A stretch of 21,882 nt of DNA, taken from the NCBI GenBank assembly GCA_900546355.1, contig URCM01000049.1, forward strand, positions 1 through 21,882. The letters run 5' to 3'. This document shows, in pieces, positions 15,731 to 21,882 of this stretch. A program made the translations under genes and the position numbers. How positions within the stretch are numbered: position 1 is the first letter of the stretch; each line of letters begins with the position of its first letter. The DNA comes from an uncultured Bacteroides sp. Lineage in GTDB: Bacteria > Bacteroidota > Bacteroidia > Bacteroidales > Bacteroidaceae. The notes below the pieces were generated by a model. The model did not search any database, was not told the DNA's origin, and worked only from the letters and a program-made list of their open reading frames with translations.

Positions 15731-16473
15731 AAACCGTTACTCAAAAACGAGCCATTATCGTAGGAGCCACCTCCGGCATCGGATACGAAACCGCCCGCCT
15801 TTTATTGAAAGAAGGATGGGCCTTGGGCATTGCCGGCAGAAGAGAGGGAAGACTGAAGGCCTTCCAGCGCGAAGCTCCCTCGCGCGTTTGTTACCGCGTC
15901 ATTGATATCCGTAAAGAAGGAGCCGAGACAGAACTGGAAGCCTTAATCGCCGACTTAGGCGGAATGGACTTGTACCTGCACTGTTCCGGCATCGGACACC
16001 AGAATTTCAACCTGACCCTCGATACCGAAACCGATACGGCAGCAACCAATGTCACCGGATTTATCCGCATGACCGGCACGGCGTTCCACTACTTTGCCCG
16101 GCAAGGAAGAGGACATATCGCCATTGTCAGTTCCATCGCAGGCACCCAAGGACTGGGCATCGCTCCGGCATATTCCGCTACCAAACGTTTCCAGAACACT
16201 TACCTTGATGCCCTCGAACAGCTTGCGCGCATGCACGGACAAAAAAACATCCGCTTTACCGACATCCGCCCCGGATTCGTCAAAACAGACTTACTGAACG
16301 ACGGCAAACGGTACCCCCTTCTGATGCATCCCGAAAAAGTAGCGCGCCACATCGTCCGCGCCTTGCACCATAAAAAGCGTGTCGCCGTCATCGACTGGCG
16401 TTACCGGCTGTTGGTGGAAGGCTGGCGGCTGATTCCCCGCTGGATTTGGAAGCGTCTACCTATCCGCAACTGA
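15727..16473 (+). CDS. Short-chain dehydrogenase/reductase (classical SDR), 248 aa
   Basis: NAD(P)-dependent oxidoreductase of unknown substrate. The nucleotide-binding motif G-A-T-S-G-I-G is at 13-19, followed by basic A-G-R-R-E-G-R, which favours NADPH over NADH. The active site is complete: S-S-I-A-G with Ser136, then Y-S-A-T-K (Tyr149, Lys153). The structural N-A-G motif is replaced by C-S-G (L-H-C-S-G-I-G). P-G-F-V-K-T follows the active site, as in the family. The C-terminus is rich in Arg and Trp and may touch membrane. The start codon overlaps the helicase stop by 4 bases (ATGA), so translation is probably coupled. The 3' end overlaps the convergent BamE-like gene by 18 bases. It is normal in length for the family. 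Confidence 0.93.
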   Translation: MKTVTQKRAIIVGATSGIGYETARLLLKEGWALGIAGRREGRLKAFQREAPSRVCYRVIDIRKEGAETELEALIADLGGMDLYLHCSGIGHQNFNLTLDTETDTAATNVTGFIRMTGTAFHYFARQGRGHIAIVSSIAGTQGLGIAPAYSATKRFQNTYLDALEQLARMHGQKNIRFTDIRPGFVKTDLLNDGKRYPLLMHPEKVARHIVRALHHKKRVAVIDWRYRLLVEGWRLIPRWIWKRLPIRN

Positions 16474-17130
16474 GCGCAGCAGCTTTCTTGCTTCCGCCTC
16501 CGAAGAAGGAAAATCCATCAAACCGATAATCATCCTCCCGTTTTCGGGATCTGTAATGGTGGGTGCCAATATACGCAACATCTGCAAGCGGTCGTCATCG
16601 AAGGCGTTCAAACGAAGCAGGCGTACGCATTGGGCGCAAGTAAAATCGGTCCGGCCGGCTTCCTCCTTCAACAGCTTCAGGCGGTCGTCATCGAAAGGTT
16701 CATCCTCTATCCGCTTGAAGAAAGCGTCAAACTGTTTATCGTTCAGCACCATGGAATGACGTGGCGGAACCGGATGACCCGGATGCGCAGACGGACATAC
16801 CGCCACGACAGGCGGCACCGGATGTGCCGGATATTGGGGTGTATCAAACGAATCGAGCGCAATGACCTTCCCGTCATTGAAATCAACGATAACGCTGACC
16901 GGCTGATTGCCATACGCATAATAACAACTCCGGTATTCCCATTGCTCCACTCCGCCGTCAAAGCGTTTGTAATCGGGACTTCCCAGCATTCCTTCCACCT
17001 GCACTTGTGTCATGCCGGGACGTATGTTGCTTACTTTGTTCTTATTCGAAGCCGTAAAGAGTGAGCCGCATCCGCTTGCCAGCATACATAAGGCAAGTGC
17101 CCCACACACGTTTTTCACTAACTGTTTCAT
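16456..17130 (-). CDS. Lipoprotein with BamE/SmpA-like domain and DUF4476 domain, 224 aa
   Basis: Lipobox L-A-S-G-C with Cys21. Residues about 33-93 (I-R-P-G-M-T-Q-V-Q-V-E-G-M-L-G-S-P-D ... W-E-Y-R ... V-I-V-D-F-N-D-G-K-V) match the SmpA/OmlA/BamE fold, which in proteobacteria belongs to the outer-membrane protein assembly complex. A low-complexity linker (about 97-125) repeats H-P-V-P-P. Residues about 126-220 carry two F-D-D-D-R-L units and V-x-L-L-R-L-N, the pattern of the Bacteroidetes DUF4476 family, of unknown function. A role in the envelope is likely, but I infer it only from the fold. Its 3' end overlaps the SDR gene by 18 bases, and it has its own TACTTTTG promoter box. Confidence 0.85.
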   Translation of the reverse strand: MKQLVKNVCGALALCMLASGCGSLFTASNKNKVSNIRPGMTQVQVEGMLGSPDYKRFDGGVEQWEYRSCYYAYGNQPVSVIVDFNDGKVIALDSFDTPQYPAHPVPPVVAVCPSAHPGHPVPPRHSMVLNDKQFDAFFKRIEDEPFDDDRLKLLKEEAGRTDFTCAQCVRLLRLNAFDDDRLQMLRILAPTITDPENGRMIIGLMDFPSSEAEARKLLRSVADR

Positions 17131-17155
17131 CTTTCTTCATTTTAATGTGATACAG

Positions 17156-17163
17156 CAAAAGTA
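17156..17163 (-). promoter_or_regulatory. -7 box for the BamE-like lipoprotein
   Basis: The complement reads TACTTTTG, matching TAnnTTTG, 25 bases upstream of the ATG at 17130. No clear -33 TTTG. Confidence 0.45.
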
Positions 17164-17196
17164 GGAAAAATCCATTCCTGTCCCGAAAGAATCCGA

Positions 17197-17235
17197 CTAT
17201 TTTTCCTTAGGGAACCGCCTATTTCCGATAGGGAA
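17197..17235. repeat. Imperfect 22-bp-period direct repeat between divergent promoters
   Basis: CTATTTTTCCTTAGGGAA (17197-17214) and CTATTTCCGATAGGGAA (17219-17235) are related copies, each holding a TTCC(N4-5)GGAA dyad. They lie between the BamE-like and glycosyltransferase promoters and could bind a shared regulator. Confidence 0.45.
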
Positions 17236-17291
17236 TTTCCTCTTTTAACGAAAATCTGCGCTACTTTTATCCATACAAACCGGATTTACCT

Positions 17292-17299
17292 TATTTTTG
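17292..17299 (+). promoter_or_regulatory. -7 box of the glycosyltransferase promoter
   Basis: TATTTTTG matches TAnnTTTG. It overlaps the possible TTG start at 17297, so the true start must be later; the ATG at 17324 fits. Confidence 0.5.
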
Positions 17300-17323
17300 C
17301 ACCGTTTTTCAACCCAACGGACT

Positions 17324-18481
17324 ATGATTGCAATAGACTTTACTTCTACCGCCACCATCATGGCGGGTATATGCGCCGTCGTTTTCGTCATACAGATGGC
17401 GTTTGCATGCGGACTATACAGCCGGCTTCACCGATATTTTCATCAGCAAAAGGCAGAAGAACCTGCCCAATGGCCTCCACTCTCGGTAGTGGTCGTAACC
17501 AAAGATACAGGGGAAGCGCTGGAAAAGAACCTGACCGCTCTATTGGAACAAACGTATCCGGAATTTGAAGTGATTGTGATAAACGACCAGTCGGCAGGCG
17601 AAGACGAACTGACGTTGAAAATTCTGGCTGCCCGGTATCCGAACCTCTATCATACGTTCATCCCCGAATCTGCCCGCTACGTCAGCCGGAAGAAATTGGG
17701 CATAGCGATGGGCATCCGTGCCAGCCATTACGACTGGATTGTGGTTACCAGCCCTTTCGCCCGACCCGACAGTGACCAGTGGCTGAAAAGCCTTGCCCGC
17801 GAGATGACCCCCGAAACCGATATTGTTTTAGGCTATAGCGGTTACATCTGCCAGAAAGGACACTTTGCGCTACGTGTCCGGGCCACTTCATTCTTCGGCT
17901 CGCTGCGCTACTTGAACTGGGCGCTTGCAGGACACCCGTATATGGGAGTAGGCACCAATCTGGCATACCGTAAAAGCGTTTATCAGGCACATAAAGGATT
18001 CAGTGACCATCTGCCACTGCAACGGGGTGAAGACGACTTGCTGGTAAACGCCCTCGCAAACAAACGGAATACACGGGTGGCACGAGGCACGGAAAGCATC
18101 GTACGCCTGCCCGTACCCACCTTCAAGCGGGCTTGGCGGGAAGAAAAGATGGGGATGATGGCTACCGCCCACTTCTTTCGGGGCATGGCACCCCGGCTCA
18201 ACGCGCTCGAAACACTCACTTGCGGACTGTTCCACCTGATGTGTCTGGCTACTCTTGCCATAGGATGGACAGACAAACAATGGATACCGGCAGGCGTTAC
18301 GGCGGCGTGCTGGCTTATCCGGCAACTGACCGTGATGCATATATGGTATCACACCGCCTGGGACTTGAAAGAGAAATTCGGCTTTTTCCTTCCGGTATTC
18401 GATGTATGCCGCCCGTTAGAGAGCCTCATCCGGCACCTACGCTTCTGGACGTGCCGCAAAGACACGTTCTTACGGAAATAA
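17324..18481 (+). CDS. Membrane-anchored glycosyltransferase family 2, 385 aa
   Basis: Transfers a sugar from a nucleotide donor to an unknown acceptor at the inner membrane. An N-terminal membrane helix (about 9-32) precedes a GT-A domain: L-S-V-V-V-V-T-K-D (53-61), V-I-V-I-N-D-Q-S (83-90), S-P-F-A-R-P-D-S-D-Q-W (143-153, where the metal-binding D-x-D is expected), G-H-P-Y-M-G-V-G-T-N-L-A-Y (203-215) and G-E-D-D (235-238, likely catalytic base). Further hydrophobic segments near 300-340 form C-terminal membrane helices. F-K-R-A-W-R-E-E-K stands where family members have their basic acceptor-binding motif. I use ATG 17324, because the TTG at 17297 lies in the promoter box. There are no sugar-nucleotide genes nearby. 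The 3' end is 13 bases from the convergent DUF5686 gene. Confidence 0.9.
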   Translation: MIAIDFTSTATIMAGICAVVFVIQMAFACGLYSRLHRYFHQQKAEEPAQWPPLSVVVVTKDTGEALEKNLTALLEQTYPEFEVIVINDQSAGEDELTLKILAARYPNLYHTFIPESARYVSRKKLGIAMGIRASHYDWIVVTSPFARPDSDQWLKSLAREMTPETDIVLGYSGYICQKGHFALRVRATSFFGSLRYLNWALAGHPYMGVGTNLAYRKSVYQAHKGFSDHLPLQRGEDDLLVNALANKRNTRVARGTESIVRLPVPTFKRAWREEKMGMMATAHFFRGMAPRLNALETLTCGLFHLMCLATLAIGWTDKQWIPAGVTAACWLIRQLTVMHIWYHTAWDLKEKFGFFLPVFDVCRPLESLIRHLRFWTCRKDTFLRK

Positions 18482-18494
18482 GGCTGCCCCACGA

Positions 18495-20699
18495 CTACCG
18501 GTTGAACAACTCGAACGTGAATTTGCAGCCTACCGAAGTAAACTTTCCTTTCTCGTTCCCGATAAAGACACCGAAATCGAAAAGATGTGTGCCCAAGCCA
18601 TAGCCCAGTTCAATGTAAGGATTGAGATGCGGCATAAAGAGAATACCCGCGTAAATACGCTCCTTCTGCACGAACGAAAGCAAACGGCTTACCGGATAAA
18701 GAAGTAAAAAAGGCGTTTCATACGTCATGTTTCCGCGGAAATAATGACGCGACGAGTTATACCAACGCGAATCAAGCATCTGGAAAGTGCCGCCGATGTC
18801 ATCGTTCCATCCTTGCGGCAAGTTACGGTTGGCAAAGTCTACATAATCTACAAAATACACATTGTCCCGGTTCGTAAAAAATCCTCCGCCTATGTGATAA
18901 GCGATGGTGTGCAAGCCGCGTATGCGGATTCTTTGTTCGGCGGAAATCTCAAGACGCTCGTATTCGCCTGAATAGTCGAGCAGCCGGATGCCCTGCTCGT
19001 AATCGAGAATGAACGTAGGATAACGGGAACCGACATTCACCTTGCGGTTGCCGTTGGCGTAATAATAATACATTCCCGGCGTCCATTCCACCCGCACACG
19101 GGGAGCGAAACTGTTGTATTTCAGTTGCACCCGCTCTGCCACTTCAGGCGTACCGTTTACAGCGTGCCTCCAGTGCATCGACACACCGGTCCACAGCGTA
19201 AGCCCGTTGATTATCTCGATGTTATGCGAAAGGTTGAGATACACGTCCTTAAAATAATCAAGTTCGAGTCCGTCGAAACTGAACGTGCTGTCGGGTTGCG
19301 CCTGAAGCTGGTCGAGCACGACGCTGCTATAGATACGGTTTCCGTTTCCTACGCTCAGGTAAATGGCTCCATGCTTGCGCGGATTGTAGACATATTCGCC
19401 GTCGAGCTTGGCGTAAAACTCTTTCTTGGTAAAGTTGTAACCGATTTGCGGCACCAGGTGGAGCAGCCTGCCGTTGTGGAACAGCTTGTTGTACTTGAAC
19501 TCCTGCCGGTAGGCAATTCCGTTGCGGTGGCTGTAACTCACCAACAACGGATTGATGAGCGGCGAACAGGAAATGTTTCCCACCTTATTAATATCGATGT
19601 TATAACTGCTGATTAGCGCGTCGCCCATCTGTCCCAGCAGCACCAGGTTCCGGCGGAACTTGGTAGGCTCTACCCGCAACGTGTCTTCCGGCCTGACCCG
19701 ATGCCGTTTGTCGTATGCCCGATACAAGCTGTCTTCCCTGTCACTGAGCGGAAGCGGACGGATACGGGCAAACGAATCACGGTCATGCATCAGCCGCGTC
19801 GTATCACAAATCAAGGTGTACGAATTGGTCAGGTCATAATGGCTCTGGTCTTTTGTCCGCCAGGTGACAGGCTCGGCGTCCTTATCGCGGAATTTCACCT
19901 CCTCATAGTCCAGCCAGCCGGAGTAATCCATCTCTACGTTATTGCGCAAGAACTTGAACACCACGTTGAGGGTCATCATCTGCGGCAGGTACTTCGTCTG
20001 CGGCGTATCGCCCATGCGCATGGTCACATGAAAAGTTACCAGGTCGTACTTTCCCCGGAAATCCAAGTAACGGATAGTCCAGTCGTTCGATGAAATCCAG
20101 CACGAGCCTTCCAGCAACTGGGTACTGGGATAACGCGGAGTGATGCGCAACTTATACACTTTGCCATCGCGATGGTAAGCTACCGAGTCAATCAGGTAAT
20201 TGTAGTGCACACTCGACTCTTCGTTGAGCGGCGAAAGCACCTTGTCTTCCATGATGGAAGGGGCATACAGATTGAATTTCAGAAAATCGACGACATCCAA
20301 GAAACGGCTATCCCCTCCGGGAAAAGTAGAAGCTGCCGCCAGTATTTTCCGGTCGTAAATGCTCGGAGCGGTGTAATGCAGCTTGCTGATAGACTCGTGG
20401 ATGTAATCGTCCACCCCCTTTTCGAAACGGAACATAGAGGGAATATACTTCAAGATGCGGTTCCTTTTATGGATTTGCACCAACCCTTTCAGGTAAAGGT
20501 CAGCCTTATACTCTTCTACTTCGGTGGCATACAGGGTAGCTGCCCGGAAGATGTGCGTCAAGACTGAATCGGGGGCATATTCCTGATGCGGCGAAGACGC
20601 TCTGCCTACAGAAACTTCTCCCCGCGCCGGACACACTGCCAACCCTAAAAGCAAGCCTATCCAACACACCAAACCATATACAACTTTCCTTTTTGCCAT
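18495..20699 (-). CDS. DUF5686-type outer-membrane beta-barrel protein, 734 aa
   Basis: A signal peptide (about 1-27, ending A-R-G) is followed by a periplasmic region with A-A-T-L-Y-A-T-E-V-E-E-Y-K-A-D-L-Y-L-K-G (about 53-72), characteristic of the Bacteroidetes DUF5686 family. The family's usual N-terminal carboxypeptidase-regulatory beta domain is missing here, so this is a shorter member. The second half is rich in alternating aromatic strands (W-T-P-G-M-Y-Y-Y, P-Y-I-E-L-G-Y-G-L-G, F-D-F-G-V-F-I-G) and ends in F-E-L-F-N-R, as expected for a membrane beta-barrel. Its function is unknown; it probably sits in the outer membrane. It is divergent from the Crp/Fnr regulator with a 117-base gap, so joint regulation is possible. 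Confidence 0.85.
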   Translation of the reverse strand: MAKRKVVYGLVCWIGLLLGLAVCPARGEVSVGRASSPHQEYAPDSVLTHIFRAATLYATEVEEYKADLYLKGLVQIHKRNRILKYIPSMFRFEKGVDDYIHESISKLHYTAPSIYDRKILAAASTFPGGDSRFLDVVDFLKFNLYAPSIMEDKVLSPLNEESSVHYNYLIDSVAYHRDGKVYKLRITPRYPSTQLLEGSCWISSNDWTIRYLDFRGKYDLVTFHVTMRMGDTPQTKYLPQMMTLNVVFKFLRNNVEMDYSGWLDYEEVKFRDKDAEPVTWRTKDQSHYDLTNSYTLICDTTRLMHDRDSFARIRPLPLSDREDSLYRAYDKRHRVRPEDTLRVEPTKFRRNLVLLGQMGDALISSYNIDINKVGNISCSPLINPLLVSYSHRNGIAYRQEFKYNKLFHNGRLLHLVPQIGYNFTKKEFYAKLDGEYVYNPRKHGAIYLSVGNGNRIYSSVVLDQLQAQPDSTFSFDGLELDYFKDVYLNLSHNIEIINGLTLWTGVSMHWRHAVNGTPEVAERVQLKYNSFAPRVRVEWTPGMYYYYANGNRKVNVGSRYPTFILDYEQGIRLLDYSGEYERLEISAEQRIRIRGLHTIAYHIGGGFFTNRDNVYFVDYVDFANRNLPQGWNDDIGGTFQMLDSRWYNSSRHYFRGNMTYETPFLLLYPVSRLLSFVQKERIYAGILFMPHLNPYIELGYGLGTHLFDFGVFIGNEKGKFTSVGCKFTFELFNR

Positions 20700-20723
20700 T
20701 GCAAACGCAAATATATAATAAAT

Positions 20724-20737
20724 CGCTTGCCCAAGCG
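20724..20737. repeat. Short dyad in the DUF5686/Crp divergent region
   Basis: CGCTTG (20724-20729) and CAAGCG (20732-20737) are perfect inverted 6-mers two bases apart. The position, between the two divergent starts, fits an operator, but such a short dyad may be chance. Confidence 0.3.
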
Positions 20738-20780
20738 TGATTTTTTAGGCTTTAAAATAAAGATTTTCATTTTTTCTTAC

Positions 20781-20788
20781 TACCTTTG
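20781..20788 (+). promoter_or_regulatory. -7 box of the Crp/Fnr regulator promoter
   Basis: TACCTTTG matches TAnnTTTG, 28 bases before the ATG at 20817. It lies within the longest open frame (ATG 20727), which argues for the 20817 start. Confidence 0.55.
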
Positions 20789-20816
20789 TGCTCCACAACA
20801 TCGTTTTATAGCACCT

Positions 20817-21518
20817 ATGGTAAAGAAGGAACTGACAGAAGCTGAGATTGCCGAGAGTATTCCCGATTTATGGCAACCTCTTACAGAGGCGCAACGTGAC
20901 TACCTTGCGCAAAACTTTACAATTCAGAAATACAAAAAGAACGAAATCATCTATTGCGAAGGCGAGACTCCGCAGTACATGATGTGCTTGCTGAACGGCA
21001 AAGTGAAAATCTATAAGGACGGAGTAGGCGGACGCAGCCAGATTATCCGCGTGATAAAGAACAAGGAGTATTTTGCCTACCGCGCTTATTTCGCCCATGA
21101 AAACTTCGTGACGGCGGCGGCGGCTTTCGAGCCTTGCACCATGTGCCTCATCCCGATGACGGTCATCACGGAGCTGGTAGAACAAAACACGGAACTGGCG
21201 ATGTATTTCATCCGCCAACTGTCGAAAGACCTGGGCATATCGGATGCACGCACCGTGAACCTGACGCAAAAACACATCCGCGGACGACTGGCGGAATCGC
21301 TGCTGTTCCTGAAAGACACCTACGGACTGGAAGAAGACGGATGCACGCTGAGCATTTACCTCTCGCGTGAAGACCTCGCCAACCTGTCGAACATGACCAC
21401 TTCGAACGCCATCCGTACCTTGTCGAACTTTGCCACCGAGAAGCTGCTCATCATCGACGGACGCAAAATAAAAATAGTCGACGAAGAAAAGCTGAAGAAA
21501 ATCAGCAAAATCGGATAA
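20817..21518 (+). CDS. Crp/Fnr-family transcriptional regulator, 233 aa
   Basis: DNA-binding regulator with a cyclic-nucleotide-binding-like beta-barrel (about 20-115: K-Y-K-K-N-E-I-I-Y-C-E-G-E, L-L-N-G-K-V-K-I-Y-K-D-G), a long dimerisation helix (about 120-150) and a C-terminal helix-turn-helix (L-S-R-E-D-L-A-N-L-S-N-M-T-T-S-N-A-I-R-T-L, about 183-203). There is no N-terminal cysteine cluster for an iron-sulfur centre, and no clear cAMP-binding R-S motif, so the signal is unknown. Bacteroidetes have many such paralogs. I use ATG 20817 because the earlier in-frame ATG at 20727 is upstream of the promoter and its extra 30 residues look non-family. Its target may include the divergent DUF5686 gene or itself. 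Confidence 0.9.
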   Translation: MVKKELTEAEIAESIPDLWQPLTEAQRDYLAQNFTIQKYKKNEIIYCEGETPQYMMCLLNGKVKIYKDGVGGRSQIIRVIKNKEYFAYRAYFAHENFVTAAAAFEPCTMCLIPMTVITELVEQNTELAMYFIRQLSKDLGISDARTVNLTQKHIRGRLAESLLFLKDTYGLEEDGCTLSIYLSREDLANLSNMTTSNAIRTLSNFATEKLLIIDGRKIKIVDEEKLKKISKIG

Positions 21519-21535
21519 GCTCCTTCTTAGGGAGC
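21519..21535 (+). terminator. Small stem-loop after the regulator gene
   Basis: GCTCC (21519-21523), 7-base loop, GGAGC (21531-21535) directly after the stop. No T-tract follows, so it may only stabilise the transcript's 3' end. Confidence 0.3.
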
Positions 21536-21557
21536 ATCGCTACCTCAAAATTTCCCT

Positions 21558-21634
21558 GCCACAGATTACACCGATTCCTCCATCCCATAGAGACTCATCC
21601 GAACCGATGTAAGCTGTGGCCTTTCTTTTCTTCC
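21558..21634 (+). terminator. Long hairpin with T-rich tail, likely terminator of the regulator gene
   Basis: GCCACAGATTACA (21558-21570) and TGTAAGCTGTGGC (21608-21620) pair at 12 of 13 positions around a 37-base loop, followed by CTTTCTTTTCTTCC. It shares its ends (GCCACAGATT, CTGTGGCC) with the hairpin at 5597-5647. Confidence 0.55.
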
Positions 21635-21882
21635 TATTCGATTGATTCACATAAATAGACAGTACCTTCAAAGCTATCAACCGAAAGCCTTCCATAGAGA
21701 AACTGTTTTCTCACCCTGTTTAGTTATGCTAAAACTGTAGTTTCAGTGCAATAAAACTAAAGTTTCAGTGCAATAAAACTGCATGAAACTGTAGCTTTGT
21801 AGAAAAGGTTGATCAATAAAAAATGGGACCGCACAAATCATTTGCCATGCAGTAGAACATCTCGGGCACACTTCCCTACACT
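21635..21882. other. Non-coding tail of the window
   Basis: After the hairpin no convincing gene reaches the window end on either strand. The stretch is AT-rich and contains the 22-bp tandem repeat described separately. The minus strand has a short open stretch running in from the end, but it crosses the repeat and shows no family signature. Confidence 0.5.
21733..21780. repeat. 22-bp tandem repeat with AAACT(N2)AGTTT dyads
   Basis: The 20-mer AGTTTCAGTGCAATAAAACT occurs at 21739-21758 and 21761-21780, a perfect direct repeat of 22-bp period. Each unit contains a dyad: AAACTGTAGTTT (21733-21744), AAACTAAAGTTT (21755-21766). A partial inverted copy follows (TGAAACTGTAG, 21784-21794). It may be a member of a dispersed intergenic repeat family or a regulator-binding array. 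Confidence 0.8.

Noticed and set aside
17297..17323. TTG start for the glycosyltransferase
   Set aside because: It falls inside the TATTTTTG promoter box. The ATG at 17324 gives a good membrane-anchor N-terminus.
20708..20715. TATATTTG box on the minus strand as the DUF5686 promoter
   Set aside because: It matches the consensus, but would put the transcription start within a few bases of the ATG. The region is AT-rich enough for a chance match, so I did not list it.
20727..20816. Upstream ATG for the Crp/Fnr regulator
   Set aside because: It lies upstream of the TACCTTTG promoter box and adds 30 residues with no family character.
21735..21882. Minus-strand open stretch entering from the window end (C-x4-C-P-R-C pattern)
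   Set aside because: It looks briefly zinc-ribbon-like, but runs into the tandem repeat, has no continuation to judge, and shows no family signature.

Overview
The window looks like a chromosomal segment of a gut-type Bacteroidales bacterium (Bacteroides or Phocaeicola are the best guesses). The evidence is a SusC/SusD outer-membrane pair, several short lipoproteins with Bacteroidales-type signal peptides, a Bacteroidetes-type meso-diaminopimelate dehydrogenase, a DUF5686 outer-membrane protein, a BamE-like/DUF4476 lipoprotein, and several start-proximal promoters matching the Bacteroidetes -7 consensus TAnnTTTG. No rRNA, tRNA, transposase, integrase or CRISPR array was seen. The species is inferred, not shown.

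Layout. 1-110: tail of an AAA-ATPase-like/PD-(D/E)XK protein. 107-1066 (-): Ig-like lipoprotein. 1215-2114 (-): ddh, diverging from ruvA (2289-2891, +). 3016-5562 (+): a Cu+ P1B-ATPase with a metal-binding domain at each end. 5563-5844: a convergent intergenic region with a long hairpin and a striking 107-bp element made of three 15-bp palindromes spaced exactly 23 bp apart. 5845-10332 (-): susD-like and susC-like genes with no glycosidase or dedicated regulator beside them. 10656-16473 (+): a tight three-gene unit of a lipoprotein, a 1422-residue nuclease-helicase with an extra C-terminal Rossmann-like domain, and a short-chain dehydrogenase. 16456-17130 (-): BamE-like/DUF4476 lipoprotein. 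17324-18481 (+): membrane glycosyltransferase family 2. 18495-20699 (-): DUF5686 protein. 20817-21518 (+): Crp/Fnr-family regulator. 21519-21882: non-coding, with a long hairpin and a 22-bp tandem repeat.

How the parts fit. Most genes are single-gene transcription units in alternating orientation, typical of housekeeping and accessory chromosome in this group. The two real multi-gene units are the susC-susD pair and the lipoprotein-helicase-dehydrogenase unit. They diverge from a shared 323-bp region. The most unusual protein is the nuclease-helicase fusion. The most unusual non-coding structures are the 23-bp-period triple palindrome, the 22-bp-period tandem repeat with internal dyads, and an 18-bp perfect palindrome next to a promoter. 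That promoter has the same architecture (TTGCAT, 17 bases, TATCTTTG) as the one driving the helicase unit.
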